A DNA stretch of 64,000 bases from Malus domestica (lineage: Eukaryota; Streptophyta; Magnoliopsida; Rosales; Rosaceae). Under the pieces are notes generated by a model. That model was not told the origin of the DNA, did not search any database, and was given only the letters and a program-made list of their open reading frames with translations. The DNA is taken from assembly GCF_042453785.1 (NCBI RefSeq), contig NC_091665.1, positions 4,599,501 through 4,663,500 on the forward strand. Reading direction: 5' to 3'. The position numbers and the translations under genes were made by a program. Within the stretch, counting starts at the first letter, position 1. Each line of letters starts with the position of its first letter. Below, piece after piece: positions 44,679 to 56,286 of this stretch.

Positions 44679-45373
44679 TGGACCAAGTTAATAGCAGACC
44701 TTAAAATAAGAAAAAGGGCCCCCACCCTAACCGTCATTTCTCATGTTCGAGCGCAAGTTTTATGGCACGGATATACTATAATGGTGACATTTTGTGTCAG
44801 TAATACGATGGTATGTACAAAGAAAATAACATATATTCTTGTATTGTTGATACAAAACATTATTGTGACGGTGTATTTGTGGCGTACAAGTCATTTTTCG
44901 TCTCAATAAAACAGTTAACTATTACTAGTTCCAAATTATTATCCTATGTTATTATTGATTTTGGGTTCTTGCTTTATTTTGTTTTCGTCTATAAAATCTG
45001 CCTCCTACCTCATTTAATTCACGAGGATTCGCACAACGATGGTTGCCATAAATCAATTTGTTGAAAAGAATTTATCAAGCTGCTCTCGGTCTAATAGTAT
45101 TTTTCGTCTTCGTGTCAAAAAAAGATTTTAAGTTTGAATATTTCATTCCTATTTACTTATTTAAATTGCTAAAATATTTATTCATCATTGCTTCTGTAAA
45201 AATCACTTTTGCTCTTGACAGATTTTAACAAAGTACTTATATTAGAAACATATAGAATTTTTTGTTAAAAATCTAACTGCTTGAAAAAGGAAGCGTCCGC
45301 CAAGTGTTTTGCCAAATATATATTAAAAAAATACTTTTAATCATTTCAGATGCAATTTTTATCAAACTTTCTA
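44679..45373. other. Unannotated intergenic DNA
   Basis: No gene or bounded repeat was seen. The long frame crossing 44322-44909 runs through the MITE and is spurious. Confidence 0.4.
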
Positions 45374-45526
45374 GGAAGTTTTAATGAAAAGTCCGCAGTA
45401 CTGTTCACTTTAATAAAAAACTACATTTTAACACTAAAAAGTCAATCATGATATTATTTATTTTATCCTTTATTTTATCCTTATCGTTAAAACTCAAAAT
45501 TTTCAAACATTTTTCATTAGTTTTCC
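45374..45526. mobile_element. Small MITE, second copy of the 3487-3640 family
   Basis: Starts ggaagttttaatgaaaag and ends ttcattagttttcct. Shares aactcaaaattttcaaac with copy 1. Confidence 0.55.
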
Positions 45527-45772
45527 TAATTTTTTTCTATCATTCGATCTAAGTGAATGGTACGTGAATAACATCATGAAGAATATAATTAAGTAAATGG
45601 CATCATCAAAAATTTAAAATAAAAATCATTTTGAAAGAATAACGACACTAGAAGACTGCTTCAATCACATATATTATTGAATGGAATGGAGCATATCATA
45701 ATTTTGATCATCATCCATCAAAGCGACAGTGGTACACACGTCCCACTCCATCCATCCATACATCAACTCAAG

Positions 45773-45925
45773 GAGAGATTTTATAGTGTATCGGAAACAC
45801 GATTCGGTACACTAAATGTCATAAAAAAAAATTGGCTGAAGGCTTTTTTTTTTTCCAATACTCATCCATTGTTTTATAACATTTGTTGTACCTAGTCGTG
45901 CATCCGGTACATTGAAAAATTTCTC
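45773..45925. mobile_element. 153-bp MITE with 9-bp duplication
   Basis: Ends GAGAGATTTT and AAAAATTTCTC inverted; internal tgtatcggaaacacg pairs with cgtgcatccggtaca. Perfect duplication CAACTCAAG at 45764-45772 and 45926-45934, so probably Mutator-like. Confidence 0.8.
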
Positions 45926-45934
45926 CAACTCAAG

Positions 45935-46263
45935 AAGAAGAAGAAGCCCAAATCATTTAATAAATTTCAAAAGACCAATTCCAAAATATAATCAAAGCTT
46001 ATTATCCTCTCGAAGCTCTTGGTTCTTCTTCATCTTCAACTAGGAAACTACTTTTTCTTGTGGTCCAAGAAAGAACCCATATCAAATGGAAAACAAAGTC
46101 GCAATTTGTTTCTTTTTGTTATCTTTTTCCCTTCTTTATTATGTACTTAATTGTTTCAAATGATAAAAATTAATTATAATATTTGGTAGAGTGAAAGATG
46201 GGTTTCTTTCTTTGTTTAGGAAACGAGGAAAAGAGAGTTTTTTTTTTTTTTTTTTTTTTCACC
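45935..46263. other. Short spacer with T run
   Basis: No gene. A (T)n run of about 22 lies at 46238-46259, just before copy C. Confidence 0.4.
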
Positions 46264-46268
46264 CCAAA

Positions 46269-48760
46269 TGTCACAGCCCGTCCCGGAGGTACTGTTGACG
46301 GGAATGTGAAATGACGGAAGTGCCCTTGGCGTTTTTAAGGTGCGTATGTTAGAGGCGTTATTTTGGTCCGAATATTAATTTAGCTAGAAGAATATTAGAG
46401 AGTTGGAAATTTTGAAGGTTGATTTCTTTTATTTGTATGGCTAGGATGAAATGGAGGGTGTGGGTTAATCTGGACCACACAAGACCTCTCCTTCCCTCTC
46501 CTTCCCCCGTGCCTTCCCTGTCTCTCCCTCTCCCTCACGAACTCACGCACACACACCCATTGTACGGCACACACCCAAAATCCTTCCAAACTCGACGGAT
46601 CGAGGCAATTAAGGTATGTATCTTCATCGTTTCGACGTCCTGAGTTCATTGATGCTAGTTTTAGGAAGTGAAACCTTCGATTTCACGTGGATCCCAAACC
46701 TCCATTTTTGAGGTACTGTTCATGCAGTCGTTAAATGTCGCGTTTCAGGGAATTTCAAGCTTGTGGTGAGCTTTAGGAGGTCCTAAGGAAGCTCGGGGAC
46801 GTTCGTTGGAGAGTTTTGGACGTCGGGATCGTAGGTTTCAAGGTTGGCCGAATCTTTGGTTTTTACAAGGTGAGATTTCTTGGTTTTTAGGCCCTAAAAC
46901 TAGTCCAACGTGATAGTACACTCTTAGGGCTTCAATTTGGTATAAAATACGAAGAAAATGGGTGAAAAACGAAGGAGAACAAGGAGTTTGAAAACTGGCC
47001 GGAGTTTGGCCGGAGTCCGGCCGCCGGAAAAACCAGTCTGGCGAGCCCTGCGAAGGGGATGACACGTGCTGCACGTGCTGCGCGTGGCCTGCGCGTGGAC
47101 CCGTGGCGCGTGGGGGCGCGTGAACACTCCAAATTTTTTTCTAAAATTATCCCGACGCTCGTGACGTCGAGTAGGTCGATGTGGTATATTCATATACCCA
47201 AATTGAGCACCGTATGAGAAAGTTATTACGATTATTGGTTAGGTGCTTTAATTAACGTTTTATAGTTTTCGCATTTAGGTGAAAATGTGAATTGACGATC
47301 CGACCGTTGGATCGTCACCAAACTCTGATACGTTGTAATACGTAATATTTGAGGATTATTGGAACTTACGGATTGGGAATCCGAGTTACGGATCTTCCGG
47401 AATTGGAGTTGTAAGTTCATAAAATAAAATGTTAACCGTCACTTTAGTTTTGGAAATTGACGGAGATCCGACCGTTGGATGGTAATGAAATTTCAAGATG
47501 TTGTCCTAGAGATATATTGTGGGCCTCTGGAAGTTATGGATTTAAAATCTGAGTTGCAGATCTTTCGGATCGAACTGCGTAGTGATGTGTTTTATATAAG
47601 TTATATTCTATCGATATGATTTCTGAGGTTGGATTTGATTATTGTTCTAGGCGGCGATCGTCATGACGCCTTGATGAGTTGTGCTAGGGAGTTGTAGGGC
47701 GAACTCCAGGTGAGTGGGCAGTTTTGTTTTCGTATTACCTATATACTATTGAGTTTTCCCAGAAATTGAATTTAAATGAAAGTATGATTTAAAATGCCAT
47801 GGATAGATTTATATGAAAAGTATGATTTGAAATGCCATGCATAGAAGTATATGAAAAGCATGAATTGATATATGATGCATATATATATGTGAATTGGTGC
47901 TGTTGACGCACAGGTAAGCATCAGGTGAGTTTTATATTATTCATGTGCATTGTTGATGTGTATATTGTGGATAGCTCATAACCTGCAATCATGGTGTTAG
48001 TGCTTATATTATTCACCACACCGCACGCTCGTCTTGGATCCAAGTAGGTGGATGTCGTACAGACCAAGTGAGGGTTCCGACATGCTAGTCGTATAGATTA
48101 CTAGATGTGATTCCGACTAGTGGGTGACCTTAGATTATGTGCACAGATGATTGATGAGAGAAGCACTAGAGCGTATTATTACACCATCCATGTCGTACAG
48201 ACTACTTCAGGTAGTTCCGACTTATCTGCAGTGTAGTGCCGTACAGGTCATCGAGGTGACTCCGGTTGGATTGGATATTGAGCTATGGAATTAACCGTAC
48301 AGGACCAATTGCAGGGTCTCCGGTTAATTCAACTTTTCACCTGTTACATTGATGCATCATTTATTTTGTTTTCGAAATTAAAACATGGCATACTTTCGGG
48401 TTTTAAAGAAAAATTGATGATTCGAGATTTATGAAAAGTATTATGTTATTATACTATTTTCTGGGAAAAGTATACAGGTTTTACAGTGAGTGGTTAGAAT
48501 TATTTTTGGCGAAATGTTTTTGAAAAGCTTGGTTTTACTGACCCACTCAATTTTGTTTTTCGCCCCTCCAGGTTCTTGATAGCAGAGTTTTGGTGGCCAC
48601 GAGGAATCCAACGGTATTCTGACAGAATTCACAAAAGTAGGACTCACCCTCGAGGGTTTCCATTTTAATAATTGTATTTTAAAAGCTTCCGAACTGTGTA
48701 AATGGTTACGTCACTCTCATGTGACGGCCAACATGCCCTCCTTCGGGACGGGGTGTGTCA
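46269..48760 (+). mobile_element. Hairpin-bearing solo-LTR-like element, copy C (complete)
   Basis: 2492 bp from TGTCACAGCCCGTCCCG (46269) to cgggacggggtgtgtca (48760), with a perfect 5-bp duplication CCAAA (46264-46268 and 48761-48765). No coding domains. Contains tggtataaaatacg (46937, TATA-like), the stem GACGATCC...GGATCGTC (47294-47316), the splice-donor-like CAGGTGAGT (47707), the hairpin array 48052-48330 and the conserved cgcccctccaggttctt (48561). Same family as copies A, B and D. Confidence 0.8.
48052..48330 (+). repeat. Array of five two-tier hairpins in copy C
   Basis: Outer stems ATGTCG/CGACAT (48052/48078), CTAGTCG/CGACTAG (48085/48114), GTCG/CGAC (48192/48218), CCG/CGG (48239/48263) and GAATTAACCG/CGGTTAATTC (48288/48321, ten perfect pairs). 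Inner stems ATTAC/GTGAT with a G-T pair, ACTAC/GTAGT and GTCAT/GTGAC. The unpaired tacag on the 5' side and ttc or ctc on the 3' side are kept. The paired stretches differ from unit to unit. Confidence 0.8.
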
Positions 48761-48765
48761 CCAAA

Positions 48766-49429
48766 CGTTAGGAGGGATTTTTATCATGAGTCATGGAATT
48801 TTAAAATTTTTCATATTACATTAGAAAGTATTTAAATTATACTAATTTATGTCTCAGCTCAAATAGAATATTTAAGTTTTCATTAAATTAATAACATTAT
48901 GAGTGTACAAATTGTAATTTGGTTGATACGTAAGCCACATTTGCACCACATTGACAAAAATAATCATCAATTTAATAAAATATTAGATGTTCAAACAAAA
49001 AAGGGAGATAATTTAAAAGTGTTGGATTTAATGTGAGACAATTAAAAGCTAAGGATTAATTATATATTTTTAATTAATTATATATATTAATTATATATTA
49101 ATTATAATTAATTATATATTAATTACCAAATAATTAATACACCCCAAAGCCCAACCCCAAGGGTGAGCCCAATTTTAGTCTCCAGGCCTATTACTCCAAT
49201 TACTTTCTTTAAAGGACAAAGCCTTATAAAGTGATAAACTCTTTTGGGAATGGCCAATGTGGGACAAGGAAATTTCTACTCAAACTTCCAAACATTGTTG
49301 GAGTTTGAATGAAATTTCAACTCAAATGTGGGGTATTGTTGGAAGTTTGAGTAGAAATTTCCTTGTCCGAGAATGAACCTAGAACTTTTAAAGAAGCAAT
49401 GTCTTCTTCTGAGGCTTCTTTAGATGGGC
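48766..49429. other. AT-rich spacer with a perfect 29-bp inverted repeat
   Basis: attaattatatatta-type repeats at 49050-49135. At 49262-49290 and 49340-49368 there is a perfect 29-bp inverted repeat starting ggacaaggaaatttctactc with a 49-base loop. No gene was seen. Confidence 0.6.
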
Positions 49430-49556
49430 CTTGGGCCTTGGGTTCTAGGTTCGATTCTCGCTAAAAACGAATTTGAACCATATTATTGCTAACACATTAT
49501 AAGGCTAAACCCACCATTCTCCTTTAATATAGATAATATAATATTATTTGTTAAAA
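49430..49556 (+). mobile_element. tRNA-derived SINE, copy 3 (5' truncated)
   Basis: Begins near the B box (taggttcgattctcgc) and keeps the body tttgaaccatattattgcta and the tail attatttgtt. The A-box end is missing. Confidence 0.65.
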
Positions 49557-51179
49557 AAAATTATTTTAAAAGAGTAAAACGTAATTAACCTAAAAAGAAA
49601 AAAATAAATAAAATATTGGTTTCTTGGTTTATTACACCATGTGCAATGGTGTGGGCTAAAATTTAAAATTTTAATTTAAAACTCAAAAATTTGAGCGAGG
49701 ACCACTGCTATTCTTGGCTTATTTTCTGAAGGAAATTTAACTCAAAAATATGTTTTCACATTTATTCAAAATTTAGTCCAATAATTAAAGAGGCTCATCA
49801 TTGCACACAGTATTAGGGCAGAGAGTGAGAGACATATTCCAGATTTGTTGAAATTGTTTCCTAACATCGGAACACAAGTAGTATATTATGTATTTTTATA
49901 TAAGTAATAAAACAATTGAATATTTAAATTATTAATTTTTTAACACAAATATTTCACTATTTATATAATAATATATGTTGTACCACTTCGTATTTCGATA
50001 ACCTAAAATCTCCGCTAGAAGCGTGAAAACATTGGAAAAGAAAAGAGAAAAGTAAAAAGTGTGAAAAGAACCAAGACACGTAGCTTTCGCACTAGCCCCC
50101 ACGTAGTGGGCCATGAATATATATTATATTCCATCCTCTGTCATATGTAAGAAAGATACAGTGGGAGGACAACTTGGGCATTAGCAATTTAATAAGACGG
50201 ACCCATAACTTGTGGCTGCGTCAGATCATAGGTCCACCACCCCACATACCTCCACGTATATGAGAAATTATATATGTGGAAATACTTTTACGTTGTTTGT
50301 TTAGCCTCGTTAAGTTTTATTGAACAAGGTGGGTTTATTAGTCCGTGTTTGTTGCGAGGAGAGACCCTTCTATATAGAAATATTTGGGTTCAAAGTAATC
50401 CCATTGTATGTTGTAAAATTATGTTTTTTAATACACTTGATATTTACCATTTGAGTACAAACAATATTAGGATCTTAAATTATACTAATAAGGAGGGTTT
50501 GAATCGGTTATGCAATAGATATAAGAGGAATACTCTAAACACCAAAACAATTCACTTGCAAAACCTCGATTCTTATGCTGGCTGGTGTATAAGAGTTAGC
50601 GACATGTTTACTTACCAGCAATACAAATATAAAGTATGTGTATCATTCTAAGTCATTCTTTATTTATGTCATACAAGGAATGAAAAAAAATTAAGAGTCT
50701 AAAGTTAAAAACATATATATTTCATTCTCGATTTCAACAAGATAATATTTTTATCTCACACCTAAAATCCCTTAAGATAGCTCGTCCAAAATTGAAAATA
50801 TATACTCATTGGTATTAACTCAAGCAAAAACCTCTCCGTCATCTCATATTTTTAGCGTAATATTTTACAAAGGTGGCACGGAAATTATGTCAAAACGTGA
50901 GATAATAAAAAATTCATGCAAAATCTCACTTTTGAAGGAGTCTCGTTATCATTTTTCTCTTCAAGTTTGGAAGCTGTAACAAGTGAGCAATTAACAATTT
51001 AATATTAGTTAATTTCGAATATGCATGGCTGGCTTTTTCTGGGGACGAGTCTAAACACTATCCACTATGTTTGTAATTGCATCATGTGAAGAGCAAAAGT
51101 GAATTATTCCAAGAACCAGGTGGGATGATTTAACTTTTCTTTCTTTTCAAAGAATTTTGAGATTCGAAATTAAAAGAAA
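49557..51179. other. Unannotated AT-rich intergenic DNA
   Basis: No gene or bounded repeat was recognised. The 125-codon frame at 50274-50651 has no domain, biased composition and no splice or promoter context. Confidence 0.45.
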
Positions 51180-51385
51180 AAGATCATCATCGGATCCTTT
51201 ATCTGGGGATCCTAAGGATCCCATGATAGTGATTGTTCATCATACATTGTACGATCAATTTTTGTTAGGTACTATTTATATTTAATTTTAAATTTTAAAT
51301 TTTGAAATGATTTCTGATCACATGATGTACAATAAACGGTCGATCCCTAAGATCTCTAAAAAAAGAATCTGATGAGGATCCTTTT
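51180..51385. mobile_element. BamHI-rich MITE, copy 2
   Basis: agatcatcatcggatccttt at the left and gatgaggatccttttatg inverted at the right. The centre pairs gttcatcatacattgtacg with catgatgtacaataaacgg. Same family as 43918-44114. Confidence 0.7.
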
Positions 51386-51917
51386 ATGAAATTAAACTTT
51401 TCAGAAATTAAGGAATGGTATCATATTATTCCACATTTCAGTTCGCACAAATACAAATTAAAAGGTTTGGAGTTAATTGGACACCAAGCATCCATTTCTC
51501 TAGAAAGAGTGAACGTGCAATTAAGCTCTTGTCCATTTTTTCTTTCTTTTTTGAAAGAAAAGTAATTCCAACACCAACATGGGGAAAAACGCACTAGTCA
51601 TTGACCAAAAATACAGACATGATTGCGAGTACGGCTAAAGCTAGGGTTAGGGAATACCTGTCAAATTAGATTGATCGATTTGGTTATGTTAGGTTTCATT
51701 TTTGGAAAATTTTGAAATATGTCAAATTTTATAGGCCTCTTTTTTAAATATGTCAAATTTTTCGTAATTTTTTACTTTAGAAATATGTTCAATTTTTAAT
51801 TACTTTGGATCCATATCAAAAGACCCCTTGATTTTTTTTGCATGGTGAAGAAAACCGAACTATAGCAATTAATTGGTTTCAAATTCATTCATGAGGAGAA
51901 ACCCTAGATAGTAGGAA
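51386..51917. other. Unannotated intergenic DNA
   Basis: No gene or repeat was recognised. Confidence 0.4.
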
Positions 51918-51922
51918 GGAAG

Positions 51923-52695
51923 TGTTAACACTGGACGCTTTTAAGCCTAAATAATGGTGCAAGCCGAGAAGTGCGCCTCAGAAGGCTCAAGAGATGTCAA
52001 GACACCCAAGGCCCAAGGTGCTTTTAGAAGAGGATACGTCTGAGCGAAACATCCGACCGCTTATAAACCCAGCCTAACTAGAGCACACAAGAAGGCTCAC
52101 GACCTCACGGGCACGTGGGCAGACTGACAACTTTATGACACTAGTTCCCAAAGATAGGTATATCCAAATGTCAATCATGTTGCATAATAGCCACCATTCA
52201 ATGACAGAGAGGCCTAGGACAAGACATAAAGGCAATCGGAACGATGCTTAGAAGGCGGGGTTGGATAATCGAGGGCAAGCAGAGTTCTCGGCTCGTACTG
52301 ATTTGTCAAGACATGTTATTCAAGTTGAGCACCTATCACTTCATCATCGAATGTCGGGATGAAAGGTGAAAAGATGCCAGCACTCTAGGCTACATAAGTG
52401 GCGCATTAAATGCCAAGTGGTGGCGACTTAAGGCTAAGGGGTTCATTGAGGGCCTATATAAAAGGGTGAAGACTTCATGAATAGGGGTTTGACGAAAATA
52501 GAGAGGATATTCCTGTATTACCAAAGCACTATTGTAGTCTTGATATCAATATTAATCCAACTACTACATGGTACGTAGCTCAATTTTTGACAAAACCACT
52601 TATATCTCTGAGTTCAATTCGTTTCACTTCGTACTCAAACCCCTCCAATGATTTATTATCATAATTTGTTAACCTATAAATTTTGAGTGTTAACA
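51923..52695 (+). mobile_element. Solo LTR (773 bp) with TATA box
   Basis: Runs TGTTAACACT ... GAGTGTTAACA, so it is TG...CA bounded with 10-bp inverted termini. Flanks GGAAG (51918-51922) and AGAAG (52696-52700) form an imperfect 5-bp duplication. TATATAAAA at 52455-52463 followed by gaagacttcatga gives a promoter and start-site layout typical of a plant LTR in + orientation. No internal region. Confidence 0.75.
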
Positions 52696-52700
52696 AGAAG

Positions 52701-53894
52701 AAGATTGCAAATGGTACAATTGGTTGAGGGAAAGAAAAGTATATAGTTAATGTTAGTTTATGTATTTGATTAGCACTTTCAATATTTTAACAGAGATGGT
52801 GCAAAGTTGGTTAACATTTGCAAATTAATGTTATTATTTTGGTAAAGTGCCCTTTCAAAGCTATGGTCAAATCTCACAAACAATGCCCAATTAGAAGCGA
52901 CTTACATTACTCTTTCACTATTATTTCGTGTCTCACTTTGCACAATCTCAATTACAATACTGGCGTGACACTGACACGAATGGAACTCATTATTTGTTGA
53001 ATATTTGGTCAGGTGAGTGCCATGCATGAAAGAAGTAATCAATTAATTTTTAATAAGAAGTTGTTTAATACTTCACCATATTGATGTGCATGTTATTTTA
53101 ATTTTTTTTTAGCACAAAAAGATTGAATTGTAGAGGGTTTGACTTCAACTGTCGTTGTCGAAAAGAAAGGACCAGAAATAATAGAAAACTAGTTTTAAGA
53201 GAAAAAAGAAAATGAATATAAATGTCAGGCTAGCTTGAGCCAAATTATCAGTTTCCAATTTCCAAATATGTAATAAAAAAAAAACAAAAATTCTGATGAA
53301 TTACACAATGGTAATTAAGAGAGATTGAGATTGAAATGTTTTTATGAATTTTTTGGTCTTCTTAATGATGGATAATTATGATAAAATCACAAACTAATCA
53401 TTTTCTAGAAAAGAAAAAAAAAAACGAATTTCGTATCAATAATTGAATTCTATAGAAATAAGTAAATAGATTTTCTTTGTCTCCCATCAATAAGTTTCCC
53501 TTCAGTTTTGGAAAATAACATTCTTAATCAAGGAGGTGATCCGGTAGGATTGATCAATTTGATCTCCTAGTCCTCGGGGAATGGGGGGGGGGCACCAACC
53601 CACACGTGAACTCGTTTTCTTAATCAAGCATGCCTAAACTGATTCTCTTATAAAAGTAGTGGCATATTGTTAGAGATTTTATATGGTATAAGCAAACATA
53701 ATCGATAAAATTGTACTATAGTAGCTGACGTGACAAATTATGTACTCAATTATTATATAAAAAATATATATATCACTTTAATAGAAATAAGCAAACTAAG
53801 TAGACAAAATTTTACTTTATTATTTTGTTTCACCTTTGATATTTAATTAGAGTAATGCTAAGTAAGCTAATTTTTTAGACCAAATTTTGCAAAC
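52701..53894. other. Unannotated AT-rich intergenic DNA
   Basis: No gene or bounded repeat was recognised. A run of nine G lies near 53584. Confidence 0.4.
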
Positions 53895-53899
53895 CATGT

Positions 53900-56138
53900 T
53901 GTCACAGCCCGTCCCGAGATTTTCTTATTAAGGACGTGAAAGGACGAAAGTACCCTTGACGTTACTAAGGTAAGTGTTGTGACATGTTTTGAATATTTCC
54001 TATTCCCTAAGCTTTTGGAGAAATAATTTAAGTTGGTTTAAAATTGGTAGGTATGTTTTGTGGCTAGGGATTTAAGTTGGAAAATTTTTGGATGGACCAC
54101 ACAACACACACACACGGGACAAGCCTCAACCTCCTTCCCCCGTGCCTTCTCTCTCTCTCCTCCCTCACGACTCTCTCAGTCTCTCACTCTCTCACCCTCG
54201 AACGTACGGACGAAGCCCAAAACCCTCAAACTTCCACGGATTGACGCCAAAAAGGTATGAATCTTCATCCTTTCAACCTCCTGAGTCGATTGGTGTTGGT
54301 TTTAGGAAGTGAAACTTTCGAAATCACGTGAAACCCGAACCTCCATTTTATGTCACTATTCATGCAATTGTAATATGTCGATTTTCAGGGAATTCTAAGA
54401 TTGTAGTGAGCTTAGTGAGGTCCCAAGGAAGCTCGGAGTGCTTTGTTTGAAGGTTTTGGACGTCGGGATCACCGGATTCGACTTTGGCCGGTTTTTGTGG
54501 GATTTCTCCGGTGAGATTTCGTAGTTTTTAGAGCTTTAAACTAGTCTATCGTGAAACTACATGTTTAGGGCTTCAAATTGATATAAAATTCGAAGAAAAT
54601 GATTGAGGAACGAGGGAGAACAAGGCAATTGAAAATTGCCCAGTTTTTCGGCCACCGGAAAACTCAGTCCAGCGAGCATCGAGGAAGAAGATGCGCGTGG
54701 GGGCGCGTAGGTCCGTGCCACCCACGGCACATGGGGGCGCGTAGGTCCGTGCCACCCACGGCGCGAGGGGGCGCGTGACAAGCCCAAAAATTATTTTAAA
54801 AATATGTCGACGTCCGTGACGTCGAGTAGGTCACTGTGGTATATTCATGTACCCAATTTGAGCACCGTATGAGAAGTTATTACGAATTGTTGGTTATATG
54901 CTTTAAAATAACGTTTTTATAGTTATTTCGCATATAGGTGACACCTATCCCGAGGACGAGCGCATCCAGGGACGTCACGGGGGTTACGACCCTTCGACTT
55001 ATCAGTGAGTGGGCAGTATTTCTGTTTATACCTATATACTATTGATATGTTTCCCAGAAATTGAGTTTGAACGAAAATATGTTTTCAAATGCCATGCATT
55101 CATGATATGAGTTATATGAATTGATAATTGATGCATATATATATATATATATATGTGAATTGGTGTTGTGGACGCACAGGTGAGTATCAGGTGAGTTTAT
55201 GTTATTCATGTGCATTGTTGATATGTATTATGTTGATAGCTCATAACCTGCAATCATGGTGTTAGTGCTTATATTATTCACCTCGCACCGCACGCTCACC
55301 TTGGATCCAAGTAGGTGCATGTCGTACAGACCATGAGAGGGTTCCGACATGTCGTACAGACCATGAGAGGGTTCCGACTGATAGGTGACCTTAGATTGTG
55401 TACACAGATGATTGATGAGATAAGCACTAGAGCGTATTATTACACCATTCATGTCGTACAGACTCTTTCAGGTAGTTCCGACTTATCTGCAGTGTAGTGC
55501 TGCACAGGTCACCGAGGTGACTCCGGATGGATTTGATGTTGAGCTATAGAATTAACCGTACAGGACCAACTGCAGAGTCTCCGGTTAATTCATTATTTCA
55601 CCTGTTACATTGATGCATCATTCATTCTGTTTTCGAAAGTTTTTAACATGGCATACTTTCTAGTTTTCAAGAAAGATTGACGATTTGAGATTTATGAAAA
55701 GCTATATGCTATTATGCTATTTTCTGGGAAAGTATACAGGTTTTACAGCGAGGGGTTAGAAATGTTTTAAATGAAAGGTTTTCGAAAAACTTTGTTTTAC
55801 TGACCCACTCAATTTTGTTTTGCGCCCCTCCAGGTTCTAGTTAGCAGTTGGTGGTTGACGAGGACTTCTACGGCATTCTGGCAGACTTCCTTAATGTAGG
55901 ACTCACCTGCGGGTGTTGTACTTAAATTATAGTCCTACTTGACTGCACCTAGTTCTTAAGCTCTATTTATGTGTGTGTTCACACTTTAACTCTCTCTAGC
56001 ATGCTTTTGGTTATTCTTGTTAGTAGTTGGTTTTTTATTCTTTCGTAATTCTCTTATTTTGCTTCCGCACCGCACTTATGGTTACGTCACGCTCACGTGA
56101 CAGCCAGCATGCCTTGATTCTAGGATCGGGGTGTGTCA
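53900..56138 (+). mobile_element. Hairpin-bearing solo-LTR-like element, copy D
   Basis: 2239 bp from TGTCACAGCCCGTCCCG (53900) to ggatcggggtgtgtca (56138). Flanks share ATGT (53896-53899 and 56139-56142); a full 5-bp duplication is not perfect. Compared with copy C it has a different, shorter segment at about 54940-55010. An (AT)n run lies at 55135-55154, the hairpin array at 55319-55591 and the conserved gcgcccctccaggttct at about 55823. Confidence 0.78.
55319..55591 (+). repeat. Hairpin array in copy D
   Basis: ATGTCG/CGACAT (55319/55345) is followed by an overlapping near-identical unit (55349-55378), a recent 28-bp duplication. Then GTCG/CGAC (55453/55479), a unit with inner stem GTCAC/GTGAC but decayed outer stem (about 55503-55527), and GAATTAACCG/CGGTTAATTC (55549/55582), identical in pairing to copy C. 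Confidence 0.75.
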
Positions 56139-56286
56139 ATGTGATGTGAGAAAATAAGCACGTTAATCAATACGTAAGGTATAGCTACGTTATATAGTTT
56201 ATAAAATTTGATCTAAATAGTTAGCCATCCTGACATTATGTATTGACTTATTTTTTATTTTTGTCTTCTACATGTGTAGAAGTAGG

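Noticed and set aside
44322..44909. 195-codon frame
   Set aside because: Crosses the palindromic MITE at 44451-44668 and has no domain.
46269..48760. Reading copies C and B as TIR DNA transposons because the ends look inverted (TGTCACAGCCCGTCCCG / TGACACACCCCGTCCCG)
   Set aside because: The duplications are 5 bp and the ends are TG...CA, which fits LTR integration better. A DNA transposon with 5-bp duplications is not excluded.
50274..50651. 125-codon open frame
   Set aside because: AT-rich, no domain, isolated. Composition does not look coding.
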